Origin: Owenweeksia hongkongensis DSM 17368 | GTDB lineage: Bacteria; Bacteroidota; Bacteroidia; Flavobacteriales; Schleiferiaceae | NCBI GenBank assembly: GCA_945865885.1 | Contig: CAMBEZ010000003.1 | Span: 1 to 64,000, forward strand | Length of the DNA stretch: 64,000 nucleotides | Direction of reading: 5' to 3' | Shown here: positions 7,834-15,881 of the stretch, in pieces | Numbering within the stretch: position 1 is the stretch's first letter | Layout of the letters: the number at the start of each line of letters is the position of its first letter | Made by a program: the position numbers and the translations under genes | Notes under the pieces: generated by a model | What the model saw: only the letters and a program-made list of their open reading frames with translations | What the model was told of the DNA's origin: nothing | Databases searched by the model: none

Positions 7834-9282
7834 ATGAAGTTTGTTCAACCCTCAGCCATCCCTTTGTGGGCGGCCCTTTTGCCTTTGTTTTTCTTGTTGG
7901 GTGCCCTTGCCTACAACGTGGGTTGGGTTTTTGGGGACGACGCCGTAGCCGGTTCCAACCAGTTGATTTTGCTGGCCAGTGCCTTTTTTGCCGCCGGCGT
8001 AGCCGCGTTTTTTGGCCGACGGTTCTCGGACTTGTTCGACGGAGTCGCCAACAATTTACGCGAAGCGGGCAAGGCCATGATCATCCTGCTCTTGATTGGC
8101 GCCCTGAGCGGCACGTGGCTGGTCAGCGGAGTCATTCCCACCCTGATTGCGTACGGAGTGGACCTCCTGGACCCCTCCTACTTTTTGGTAGCCACGGTCC
8201 TCTTTTGTTCGGTGGTCAGCATGGCCACCGGCAGCTCCTGGTCTACCAGCGCCACGGTGGGTATTGCCTTGATGGGGGTGGGCCAGGCCTTGGGTTTTCC
8301 GGCACCCGTGGTGGCCGGTGCCGTGATTTCCGGCGCCTACTTTGGCGACAAGCTCTCCCCCTTCTCAGACACCACCAACTTGGCACCGGCCATGGCGGGC
8401 ACGGACTTGTTTACCCACATCCGGTACATGACCATCACCACCGTTCCCAGTTACTTGGTGACGCTGCTCTTTTTTATTGGGTACACCCTGTGGTTTCCCG
8501 TGGAAGAAGCCAACATCTCTTTAAGTTGGCTCAACACCCTGCGCGAAACCATGAACCTCACCCCTTGGTTGTTGCTGGTTCCCGTGGCCAGTTTGGGACT
8601 CATGCTCTTTCGGGTTGACGCCTTGGTGGCCGTGGCCTTTGGGGCCGCTGCCGGGGCCGTTGCCGCGCTGTGGGCGCAACCGGAATTTGTTGCTTCCCTG
8701 GCCGGTGAAGGAATTCCCACCGCACACGCGGCGTACGCGGGCATCGTTCGGGCCCTGTACGACACGGTTCAAGTACCTTCAACCGACCCCATTGTGGCGG
8801 ACCTGCTGCAATCCAAAGGAATGGCCGGTATGCTCAGCACCGTTTGGCTGATCATCAGCGCCATGGCTTTTGGCGGGGTCATGGAAGCCGCAGGTTTTCT
8901 AACGCGGATTACGCAATCGTTGGTTTCCTTAGCGCACAGCACTGCGGGCCTTATTGGTGCCACGTTGGCCACATGCGGATTGATCAATGTCACCGCCGGC
9001 GATCAGTACCTCGCCATCGTGGTGCCCGGCCGCATGTTCAAAGACGCCTACCGTGAGCGCGGCCTAGCCCCCGAAAACCTATCCCGATGCTTGGAAGATT
9101 CCGGCACGGTAACGTCTGCATTGGTTCCGTGGAACACCTGCGGCGCCTACCAGAGTGCTACACTGGGGGTGGCCACCGGAGACTATTTTGTGTATGCCGT
9201 ATTCAATTGGGTCAGTCCTCTGATGAGTTGGATCATCGCCCTAATTGGTTTCCGCATCCGTAAATTGGGTTCGCAAAAATAA
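7834..9282 (+). CDS. nhaC: Na+/H+ antiporter, NhaC family
   Basis: Exports Na+ in exchange for H+. 482 aa, about 11-12 membrane spans. Family hallmarks are the Ser/Thr-rich MATGSSWSTSATVG segment, GAYFGDKLSPFSDTTNLAPA with its conserved Asp and Ser, and INVTAGDQYLAIVVPG in the C-terminal half. It fits a sodium economy together with the Na+-NQR operon at 54460-60354. A degenerate -7 box (CATCTTTA, 7822-7829) ends 4 nt before the ATG, so it may have its own weak promoter besides read-through from maf 16 nt away. Confidence 0.92.
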   Translation: MKFVQPSAIPLWAALLPLFFLLGALAYNVGWVFGDDAVAGSNQLILLASAFFAAGVAAFFGRRFSDLFDGVANNLREAGKAMIILLLIGALSGTWLVSGVIPTLIAYGVDLLDPSYFLVATVLFCSVVSMATGSSWSTSATVGIALMGVGQALGFPAPVVAGAVISGAYFGDKLSPFSDTTNLAPAMAGTDLFTHIRYMTITTVPSYLVTLLFFIGYTLWFPVEEANISLSWLNTLRETMNLTPWLLLVPVASLGLMLFRVDALVAVAFGAAAGAVAALWAQPEFVASLAGEGIPTAHAAYAGIVRALYDTVQVPSTDPIVADLLQSKGMAGMLSTVWLIISAMAFGGVMEAAGFLTRITQSLVSLAHSTAGLIGATLATCGLINVTAGDQYLAIVVPGRMFKDAYRERGLAPENLSRCLEDSGTVTSALVPWNTCGAYQSATLGVATGDYFVYAVFNWVSPLMSWIIALIGFRIRKLGSQK

Positions 9283-9348
9283 CCAAGATTCTGAAGCAGC
9301 AACGGTCTTTGGCTCCAGAGTCCAAACCACCGAAATCTGCCTCGCTGT

Positions 9349-10356
9349 TCACCACCAACCCTTGCGCTTGATCCACACCAGCATGGACACGGCGATGGTG
9401 GCCATGGCCAACAGTACGGCCGGATAACCCCAGGTGGCGCGCAGTTCGGGCATCCAGTCGAAGTTCATGCCGTAAACGCCCACAATGAACGTCAACGGCA
9501 TAAAAATGGTGCTGAATACCGTGAGGACCCGCATGACCTCGTTGGTTTTTTGGCTCAAAGCGCTCAGGTACAACGATTCTACCGAATCCAGCAACGTCCG
9601 AAGCGCCTCCATGCGTTCCAAAAGGTCCAGGGTTTTCTCCTTTAAATCGCGGAAATACGGCCGATTTTCTTCCTTCAGCACCGAAAACTGACCTTTTTCC
9701 AAGGCATTCACGGCATCCCGTAGCGGAATCAAGGCGCGGCGAAGTTGCGCCAAATCGCGCTTCAAGGCTTGCGCCACCACCAAAATGCGCCGGTTGGGAC
9801 GTTCCAGTACATCGTCCTCCAATCGGTCCACGGTCTCTTCCCAACGGCCCAGGACCGTACGGTACGGAACCAAAACGGCGTCCAGCAGTGTGTACAGCAG
9901 GTAATCTGCTGAACGCAACCGAACAACGCCCTTGCCCGCGCGCAGTCGGTCCCGCACACCGCCAAACAAATCCGCTGGCTTTTCTTGCACAGACCAAACC
10001 CCGCGCTCCAACAAAACAAAACCAATTTGCTCCAACTCCACGCGGCTTCCGCGATGGCGTTCAATGCTTTTCAAGGCAAAATAGAGCCCTTCCGGGTACT
10101 CCTCCACGGTTGGACGCTGGCTGGTGTCCAATAAATCATCCGCCGCGTGCAGCGGCAAACCCAGGGATTCGCACGTTTCCCGAATGGCCGAAGAATCGTC
10201 CAATCCGTGTACGTTGAGCCAGAAAACATCCTGCGCCTCCGTGGATTCTGGCGTTTGCGACGTTCGTCGGGCCTCCTCCCCAAACACCTCCGAACAATGC
10301 GTGGGGGAAAAGTTGAAACGCTGCCAATTTTGCTCCACAGAAGCGGGTGTTTCCAT
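9349..10356 (-). CDS. corA: CorA-type magnesium/cobalt transporter
   Basis: Divalent cation channel. 335 aa: a soluble alpha/beta domain (to ~150), long helices (residues ~160-270, seen as repeated [13 protein letters not shown] / [14 protein letters not shown] patterns) and two C-terminal membrane spans joined by the GMN selectivity motif ([12 protein letters not shown]). The reading frame is open for 456 nt upstream, but that part lies under the divergent GT2 gene. ATG at 10356 was chosen because the family N-terminus starts here and a -7-like TACCTTTC ends 4 nt before it. It ends on a basic tail (WIKRKGWW). Confidence 0.94.
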   Translation of the reverse strand: METPASVEQNWQRFNFSPTHCSEVFGEEARRTSQTPESTEAQDVFWLNVHGLDDSSAIRETCESLGLPLHAADDLLDTSQRPTVEEYPEGLYFALKSIERHRGSRVELEQIGFVLLERGVWSVQEKPADLFGGVRDRLRAGKGVVRLRSADYLLYTLLDAVLVPYRTVLGRWEETVDRLEDDVLERPNRRILVVAQALKRDLAQLRRALIPLRDAVNALEKGQFSVLKEENRPYFRDLKEKTLDLLERMEALRTLLDSVESLYLSALSQKTNEVMRVLTVFSTIFMPLTFIVGVYGMNFDWMPELRATWGYPAVLLAMATIAVSMLVWIKRKGWW

Positions 10357-10360
10357 AGAG

Positions 10361-10390
10361 GAAAGGTACCCAAAAAAAGGCGTAATTTCG
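10361..10390. promoter_or_regulatory. Divergent promoter region corA / GT2
   Basis: In the 39 nt between the two start codons lie a minus-strand TACCTTTC (10361-10368, 4 nt before the corA ATG) and a plus-strand TAATTTCG (10383-10390, 5 nt before the GT2 ATG). Each is one mismatch from TAnnTTTG. Both transcripts are predicted to be leaderless. Confidence 0.55.
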
Positions 10391-10395
10391 CCGGC

Positions 10396-11115
10396 ATGAT
10401 TCGCACGCTCAGCATTGTTATGCCGGCCTACAACGAAGGCCCCACCATTCACCGCATCCTGGACAAGGTTCGCGCCGTCAACCTGCCCAACGGCATCCAA
10501 AAGGAGCTCATTGTGGTGAACGACTGTTCCAAGGACAACACCGAAGATGCCGTCTTGGCCTACCGAGACGCCCATCCAGACTTGCCCATCCACTACCTCA
10601 AGCACCCCGTCAACCAAGGCAAGGGCGCGGCCCTGCACACGGGAATTGCGGCGGCAACGGGAGAGTACCTCATCATCCAAGATGCGGATTTGGAGTACGA
10701 TCCGGAGGAATACCACCTGCTTTTGGCACCGGTATTGGCCGGTCATGCCGACGTGGTGTACGGTTCGCGTTTCACGGGCGGAAATGCCCACCGAATTTTG
10801 TTCTTTTGGCATTCCATCGGCAACAAAATGCTGACCTTCTTGTCCAACGCCACCACCAACCTCAACCTGACGGACATGGAAACCTGCTACAAGCTGTTCC
10901 GTCGGGATTTGGTGCAGTCGCTTTCGCTGAAGGAAAAGCGCTTTGGTTTTGAACCGGAGGTAACCGCCAAAATTGCTCGCATCCCCGGGGTCCGGATTTA
11001 CGAAGTGGGCATTTCCTACTACGGACGCACCTTTGAGGAGGGTAAGAAAATTGGCTGGCGCGACGGGTTCCGGGCCATTTACTGCATTCTGAAGTTCGGT
11101 CTGTTCAAAGGTTGA
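10396..11115 (+). CDS. Glycosyltransferase family 2 (dolichol-phosphate mannosyltransferase-like)
   Basis: 239 aa GT-A enzyme without membrane spans. It opens with the nucleotide-sugar fold ([17 protein letters not shown]), continues with [15 protein letters not shown] and [31 protein letters not shown] (DxD metal site), and has a GSRF motif. It resembles enzymes that move a sugar from a nucleotide to polyprenyl phosphate for envelope glycan synthesis; the exact donor and acceptor cannot be read. ATG 10396 was chosen since the family N-terminus begins there and an upstream extension would run over corA. A bidirectional terminator follows. Confidence 0.88.
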   Translation: MIRTLSIVMPAYNEGPTIHRILDKVRAVNLPNGIQKELIVVNDCSKDNTEDAVLAYRDAHPDLPIHYLKHPVNQGKGAALHTGIAAATGEYLIIQDADLEYDPEEYHLLLAPVLAGHADVVYGSRFTGGNAHRILFFWHSIGNKMLTFLSNATTNLNLTDMETCYKLFRRDLVQSLSLKEKRFGFEPEVTAKIARIPGVRIYEVGISYYGRTFEEGKKIGWRDGFRAIYCILKFGLFKG

Positions 11116-11150
11116 TTGGACGGATCAACGGAGTACTACTGATTTCCAAT

Positions 11151-11181
11151 AAAAAAAACCGGCGCTTGCGCCGGTTTTTTT
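11151..11181. terminator. Bidirectional intrinsic terminator between GT2 and dnaK
   Basis: Inverted repeat CCGGCGC-TT-GCGCCGG preceded by a run of A and followed by seven T, so it can end transcription of the GT2 gene (+) and of dnaK (-). Confidence 0.92.
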
Positions 11182-11198
11182 GTGTACCGCCCTCGGCG

Positions 11199-11225
11199 GG
11201 CGGCCTTCCCGCAGGGATGGCCGCC
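11199..11225. repeat. Nested GC-rich inverted repeat in the dnaK 3' region
   Basis: GGCGGCC (11199-11205) pairs with GGCCGCC (11219-11225); inside the loop CCC-gca-GGG pairs again. It lies between the terminator and the dnaK stop and could protect the dnaK mRNA 3' end or be a member of a dispersed repeat. No second copy is seen in this window. Confidence 0.5.
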
Positions 11226-11254
11226 TCCGTTTGGCAGATCGGAACCTAAGTCCC

Positions 11255-13162
11255 TTACTTCACTTCTTCAAATTCCACGTCCGTAACGTCTGCAGCTCCG
11301 TTGCCGGATCCACCTGCAGCATCACCGCCTGCTCCCGGCTCACCGCCTGCGCCGGCTTCTGCCTGTGCTTTATACAGCTCCTCAGATGCGTTTTTCCACG
11401 CCTCGTTGATCTGTTCCATGGCCGCATCAATGGCGCTGATCTCCTGGCTGGCGTGCGCCTTGCGCAAGTTCTCCAGTGCCGTTTCGATGGAAGCTTTTTT
11501 GTCGTCGGACAGCTTTTCGCCGAATTCCTTCAACTGCTTCTCCGTTTGGAAAATCATGGAATCCGCAGCATTGAACTTCTCTACGCGGTCCTTCGCCAGT
11601 CGGTCGGACTCCGCATTGACTTCCGCTTCCTGCTTCATTTTATCGATGTCTTCCTTGCTGAGACCAGAGGAAGCCTCAATCCGAATACTCTGCTCCTTAC
11701 CGGTGGCCTTGTCTTTGGCCGACACGTGCAACAAACCGTTGGCGTCGATGTCAAACGTCACCTCAACCTGTGGAACACCACGGGGTGCCGGCGGTAGGCC
11801 GTCCAAGTGGAAACGTCCGATGGTCTTGTTGTCCTTGGCCATGGGGCGCTCGCCTTGCAGCACGTGGATTTCAACCGACGGCTGACTGTCCGAAGCCGTA
11901 GAGAAGGTCTCCGACTTTTTCGTAGGAATGGTGGTGTTGGACTCAATCAAGCGCGTCATTACGCCGCCCATGGTCTCAATTCCCAGACTCAGCGGGGTTA
12001 CGTCCAGCAGTAGAACGTCCTTCACGTCGCCCGCCAAAACGCCCCCTTGGATGGCAGCGCCAATGGCCACAACCTCGTCCGGGTTCACGCCTCGGTTGGG
12101 CTCCTTGCCAAAAAACTTCTTGACGGCCTCTTGAATGGCCGGGATGCGGGTAGAACCGCCCACCAAAATGACCTCATCGATCTCCGACGTGCTCATGTTG
12201 GCGTTTTTCAGGGCCGTGCGGCAGGGAGCAATGGTGCGCTCCACCAAGTCCGCTACCAGGCGCTCAAAATCCGCGCGGCTCATCGTTTTCACAATGTGCT
12301 TGGGACCGCTCGCCGTAGCCGTGATGTACGGAAGGTTAATTTCCGTGGAACCGGCAGTGGACAATTCGATTTTGGCCTTTTCAGCAGCTTCTTTCAAGCG
12401 CTGCAACGCCATGGCGTCTTGCCGCAAATCCACGCCCTCCTCAGCTTTGAAACCGGCCACCAGCCATTCGATGATGCGCTCGTCAAAGTCGTCGCCGCCC
12501 AAGTGGGTGTCGCCGTCGGTGGATTTTACTTCAAACACACCGTCGCCCAGTTCCAAAACAGACACGTCGTGCGTACCGCCGCCGCAGTCAAACACCACAA
12601 TCTTTTGGTCCTTGCCTTGCTTGTCAATACCGTAGGCCAATGCGGCCGCAGTGGGTTCGTTGATGATGCGTCGAACCGTCAAGCCGGCAATTTCTCCGGC
12701 CTCCTTAGTGGCCTGACGCTGGGCGTCGTTGAAGTACGCGGGAACCGTGATGACGGCCTCGGTGACTTCCGTACCCAGGTAGTCCTCAGCGGTTTTCTTC
12801 ATTTTTTGCAGCACCATCGCCGAAATTTCTTGCGGCGTGTACAGGCGACCGTCGATGTCCACACGCGGGGTGTTGTTGTCCCCTTTCACCACGGAATAGG
12901 GCACGCGCGCGGTTTCCTTCGCCACGTTGTCGTAGGACTCGCCCATGAAACGTTTGATGGAGAAAATGGTCTTTTTGGGGTTGGTGATGGCTTGACGCTT
13001 GGCAGGATCGCCCACTTTGCGCTCTCCGCCTTCTACGAAACCAATGACGGACGGTGTGGTCCGTTTTCCTTCTGCATTGGGGATGACAACGGCTTCGTTG
13101 CCTTCCATGACGGCGACGCAGGAGTTGGTGGTTCCCAGGTCAATTCCGATGATTTTTCCCAT
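11255..13162 (-). CDS. dnaK: Molecular chaperone DnaK (Hsp70)
   Basis: ATP-dependent cytoplasmic chaperone. 635 aa, full length. The ATPase domain starts [19 protein letters not shown] with the adenosine-site motifs [15 protein letters not shown] (Cys in place of the usual Leu/Met) and [14 protein letters not shown]. The substrate-binding domain starts near residue 390 ([20 protein letters not shown]). The C-terminus is a Gly/Ala-rich linker ending DVEFEEVK, as usual. No DnaJ or GrpE gene adjoins it. No CIRCE repeat is visible upstream; a possible promoter is TTTGAC about 33-40 nt and TACCTTAT about 10 nt before the start codon. Confidence 0.99.
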   Translation of the reverse strand: MGKIIGIDLGTTNSCVAVMEGNEAVVIPNAEGKRTTPSVIGFVEGGERKVGDPAKRQAITNPKKTIFSIKRFMGESYDNVAKETARVPYSVVKGDNNTPRVDIDGRLYTPQEISAMVLQKMKKTAEDYLGTEVTEAVITVPAYFNDAQRQATKEAGEIAGLTVRRIINEPTAAALAYGIDKQGKDQKIVVFDCGGGTHDVSVLELGDGVFEVKSTDGDTHLGGDDFDERIIEWLVAGFKAEEGVDLRQDAMALQRLKEAAEKAKIELSTAGSTEINLPYITATASGPKHIVKTMSRADFERLVADLVERTIAPCRTALKNANMSTSEIDEVILVGGSTRIPAIQEAVKKFFGKEPNRGVNPDEVVAIGAAIQGGVLAGDVKDVLLLDVTPLSLGIETMGGVMTRLIESNTTIPTKKSETFSTASDSQPSVEIHVLQGERPMAKDNKTIGRFHLDGLPPAPRGVPQVEVTFDIDANGLLHVSAKDKATGKEQSIRIEASSGLSKEDIDKMKQEAEVNAESDRLAKDRVEKFNAADSMIFQTEKQLKEFGEKLSDDKKASIETALENLRKAHASQEISAIDAAMEQINEAWKNASEELYKAQAEAGAGGEPGAGGDAAGGSGNGAADVTDVEFEEVK

Positions 13163-13214
13163 GATTGAAATAAGGTATTTAGTGGTTCCGGTAGGTCAAA
13201 CCCCGTACCAAATG

Positions 13215-13242
13215 CAGAAGGCCGGGAAAACCCGGCCTTCTG
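13215..13242 (-). terminator. Terminator hairpin after the 13288-14337 lipoprotein gene
   Basis: Perfect 12-bp stem (CAGAAGGCCGGG / CCCGGCCTTCTG) with an AAAA loop on the plus strand. It lies between the end of the lipoprotein gene and the dnaK start, so it insulates dnaK. A strong T-tract is lacking, so efficiency is uncertain. Confidence 0.75.
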
Positions 13243-13287
13243 TCATTCATTTGCGACAATTTGTCAGTTTTGACCGCCCTACCGGAC

Positions 13288-14337
13288 TCAATTGCAGGTC
13301 AGGGTGTCAAAAACCGTGGTTTTGGCAAAGCGCAGCTTGCACGTTTTGCGGCTGTATACCAAGGAATCCAAACTGTTGTTGGAGATGTTGAGGTACGGAC
13401 GCACGTAGGTAGCGCGGCTCGCAAAAACGCCGGCTCCCCCCTGCACGTTGGTGAAAAACGGCTTGTCTTGAACGATGGAGTTGCTGGGTTGGCTGACGCT
13501 GATGTAGGTGGCCAAATCGTCCGATCCTGCTACCAAGTGCAGATCAATGCCCCGAAACCAACGAAGCACTCCGGGTTTCACGGGCAAAGCAGGGGTGTTT
13601 GCCAAAAAGTTGTAAAAATCCTCGTACCCCACGGCCGTGTTGATTTCGCCGTTGCCCAACAAATTATTTCCCAACAAGGTAGGAAGCGGGTAGTCCACCG
13701 AATAGCGGATGGAGTCGGCCAAATCGCCCCCTTCCACGGTTTCCGTCCAACGAAACCGCAGAAAGCCCTGGTACATCCTTGCGTTCACGGCCTGGTCCCA
13801 GCGAAACTTGGCGCCGTTCTTGGATCCAATGGGAATGCGCACCAAGGCCCCTCCCACGGGAGACGGCTCCCGCAGCACCCACGTGGAGGGTTTCACCAAA
13901 GGCGTGGTGGCCACCAACAGCGGTTCGGTCTGGTTTTCTTTGAAGGCCTTGACGCGGTAGGTGAAGTCCTCGTTCAGATTGCCAACCAATCGGTACGCTT
14001 TATAGCCGGTGGGTACAAAAGGGCCGTTGGTGTTCAAGACGACTTCCGACGCCTCCGGCAAAGTATAGGTGGCTCTCAATTGCCCGTTGGGACCCAGGGC
14101 TTCCACCACTACCGTGAGGTTGGTGTAGTACAAGCTGTCCGGGTGTTGCGTGCCTCCATCCGGTCCCTCGCTGCCCAGGTAAGCGCGCCCAATGCGCACG
14201 TAGTTGGTGTCCTCTGTGGGGTTCAACAAAGCAAACAACACCGGCGTTTCCTCCCACGGTGCGGTTACGTCCAGGGTATTGTCGCACGCGGCGAAGGCGA
14301 GTACGGCGGCCACTCCGGCCAATAGGTTTCTGCGCAT
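13288..14337 (-). CDS. DUF4249-like lipoprotein
   Basis: 349 aa. Lipoprotein signal peptide [18 protein letters not shown] with a lipobox Cys at about 18. An immunoglobulin-like N-terminal part follows ([25 protein letters not shown]), and a C-terminal region with [18 protein letters not shown], the GxGxF-type pattern found in DUF4249 proteins. Such proteins are common in Bacteroidota, often beside TonB-dependent receptors; none is here. Function unknown; outer-membrane surface attachment is inferred. A perfect -7 box (TACTTTTG) ends 5 nt before the ATG. It is divergent from panB, which has its own box 3 bp from this one. Confidence 0.72.
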   Translation of the reverse strand: MRRNLLAGVAAVLAFAACDNTLDVTAPWEETPVLFALLNPTEDTNYVRIGRAYLGSEGPDGGTQHPDSLYYTNLTVVVEALGPNGQLRATYTLPEASEVVLNTNGPFVPTGYKAYRLVGNLNEDFTYRVKAFKENQTEPLLVATTPLVKPSTWVLREPSPVGGALVRIPIGSKNGAKFRWDQAVNARMYQGFLRFRWTETVEGGDLADSIRYSVDYPLPTLLGNNLLGNGEINTAVGYEDFYNFLANTPALPVKPGVLRWFRGIDLHLVAGSDDLATYISVSQPSNSIVQDKPFFTNVQGGAGVFASRATYVRPYLNISNNSLDSLVYSRKTCKLRFAKTTVFDTLTCN

Positions 14338-14342
14338 ACGCG

Positions 14343-14361
14343 CAAAAGTACGTTACCTTTG
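14343..14361. promoter_or_regulatory. Back-to-back divergent -7 boxes, lipoprotein / panB
   Basis: CAAAAGTA-cgt-TACCTTTG: the minus-strand TACTTTTG (14343-14350) and plus-strand TACCTTTG (14354-14361) are only 3 bp apart. They end 5 nt and 4 nt from the start codons at 14337 and 14366. Both are perfect TAnnTTTG. Simultaneous RNA polymerase occupancy seems sterically impossible. Confidence 0.75.
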
Positions 14362-14365
14362 CCCC

Positions 14366-15181
14366 ATGTCCGTACACGCCGAATTCAAGAAAGTGACCAC
14401 GCACGCGCTGCAAGAAATGAAGCGCCAGGGAGAAAAGATCAGCATGCTGACCGCCTACGACTACACCATGGCCCTTTTGGTGGACCGCGCGGGTGTGGAT
14501 GTGGTGCTGGTGGGCGATTCCGCCAGCAACGTCATGGCTGGCCACGAAACCACCCTGCCCATTACCCTGGACCACATGATTTACCACGCCTCCAGCGTGG
14601 TGCGCGGCGTGGACCGGGCTTTGGTGGTGGTGGACATGCCTTTTGGTACCTACCAAGGAAATTCCAAAGAGGCCCTCTCCAGCGCGGTTCGCATCATGAA
14701 GGAATCCGGCGGGCACGCCGTTAAACTGGAAGGCGGTCAGGAAATTATCGACTCCATCGAGCGCATTTTGCGGGCGGGAATTCCCGTGATGGGCCACCTG
14801 GGCCTGACGCCGCAGAGTATCTACAAATTTGGCACCTACACCGTGCGGGCCAAGGAAGAGGCGGAAGCAGAAAAACTGATTGAAGACGCCTTGGCCTTGG
14901 AAAAGGCCGGCTGTTTTGCGCTGGTTTTGGAGAAAATCCCCGCTTCGTTGGCCAAAAAAGTGTCCGATGCGCTGGCCATTCCCGTCATCGGAATCGGTGC
15001 TGGACAGGGCGTTGACGGCCAAGTTTTGGTGTTGCACGACATGTTGGGCATGAACCACAACTTCAATCCGCGCTTTTTGCGCCGCTACGCTAATTTGGAC
15101 ACCGTCATCCACGATGCGGTTTCCCACTACGTTTCCGACGTGAAGGAGTTGAAGTTCCCGACGGATCAAGAGAGTTACTGA
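14366..15181 (+). CDS. panB: 3-methyl-2-oxobutanoate hydroxymethyltransferase (PanB)
   Basis: First committed step of pantothenate synthesis: adds a hydroxymethyl group from methylene-tetrahydrofolate to alpha-ketoisovalerate. 271 aa TIM-barrel of normal length. Motifs: [39 protein letters not shown] split over the N-terminal third, [26 protein letters not shown], and IPVIGIGAG. Asp and Glu metal ligands are present in LVGDS and the KLEGG region. The start at 14366 is set by the family N-terminus and the -7 box. The rluA-like gene follows after 4 nt. Confidence 0.97.
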   Translation: MSVHAEFKKVTTHALQEMKRQGEKISMLTAYDYTMALLVDRAGVDVVLVGDSASNVMAGHETTLPITLDHMIYHASSVVRGVDRALVVVDMPFGTYQGNSKEALSSAVRIMKESGGHAVKLEGGQEIIDSIERILRAGIPVMGHLGLTPQSIYKFGTYTVRAKEEAEAEKLIEDALALEKAGCFALVLEKIPASLAKKVSDALAIPVIGIGAGQGVDGQVLVLHDMLGMNHNFNPRFLRRYANLDTVIHDAVSHYVSDVKELKFPTDQESY

Positions 15182-15185
15182 GTCC

Positions 15186-15881
15186 ATGCCCAATTCCACC
15201 GCGCCCGAAGTTCTTTGGGAAGACAATCATTTGTTGGCCCTGAACAAGCCGGCCGGTTGGCTGGTGCAACCGGACCCGTCTGAGGCTTTTGCTCTGGAAC
15301 AGTGGGCGGAGCGCTGGGTGGCCAAACGAGCCGGCAAACCCAAGGCTTTCATTGGTGTACCCCATCGGTTGGACCGCCCCACTTCCGGCTTGGTGCTCTT
15401 GGCCAAAACGTCCAAAGCCTTGGCACGGCTCAACCAAGCATTCCACGACCGCACCGTAACCAAAACCTACTGGGCAGTGGTGGAGGGTTGCCCCAGCGCG
15501 CCGGAGGGACGGTTGGAGCACCGTTTGGCCCGGGACGGCAAAAACAACAAGTCTTTTGTAAGCCAACGGGCGGACGCCCAGCAAGCGGTTTTGCACTACC
15601 GAATCGTCACCAAAGGCGACCGGTACACCTTGGTGGAAGTAGACCTGGAAACGGGCCGGCACCACCAAATTCGGGTACAACTCGCGGCCCTAGGCCACCC
15701 CGTCAAAGGAGATTTGAAGTACGGAGCCAAGCGCTCCAATGCGGACGGAAGCATTCACCTCCACGCGCGGCGGGTTGCCCTAGCGCATCCGGTGGGCGGC
15801 ACTCCCTTGGTGGTGGTGGCACCCTTGCCCAAAGAAGCTCTCTGGCAAGCACTTGCGCCTGTTGATTCAACTATAGATTAA
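15186..15881 (+). CDS. RluA family pseudouridine synthase
   Basis: 231 aa. Converts uridine to pseudouridine in rRNA or tRNA; the target cannot be told from sequence. The catalytic motif HRLDRPTSGLVLLAKT holds the nucleophilic Asp, and GRHHQIRVQLAALGHPVKGD is the second family motif. There is no S4 RNA-binding domain, so it is one of the short RluA/TruC-like members. It is likely co-transcribed with panB. The stop codon TAA (15879-15881) and the priA stop on the other strand share the bases TTAA, so the two genes overlap tail to tail by 4 nt. Confidence 0.92.
   Translation: MPNSTAPEVLWEDNHLLALNKPAGWLVQPDPSEAFALEQWAERWVAKRAGKPKAFIGVPHRLDRPTSGLVLLAKTSKALARLNQAFHDRTVTKTYWAVVEGCPSAPEGRLEHRLARDGKNNKSFVSQRADAQQAVLHYRIVTKGDRYTLVEVDLETGRHHQIRVQLAALGHPVKGDLKYGAKRSNADGSIHLHARRVALAHPVGGTPLVVVAPLPKEALWQALAPVDSTID

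Noticed and set aside
10357-10812. N-terminal extension of corA by 152 codons
   Set aside because: It overlaps the divergent GT2 gene completely; the corA family start and a -7-like box are at 10356.
12047-13168. 373-aa open frame antisense to dnaK (and similar long antisense frames at 4147-5088, 13261-14325, 14000-15226, 49314-50330)
   Set aside because: They lie opposite well-supported genes, have no family signature and show compositions expected from mirrored codons of GC-rich genes.
13163-13214. Heat-shock operator (CIRCE) upstream of dnaK
   Set aside because: No TTAGCACTC/GAGTGCTAA inverted repeat is found in the region.
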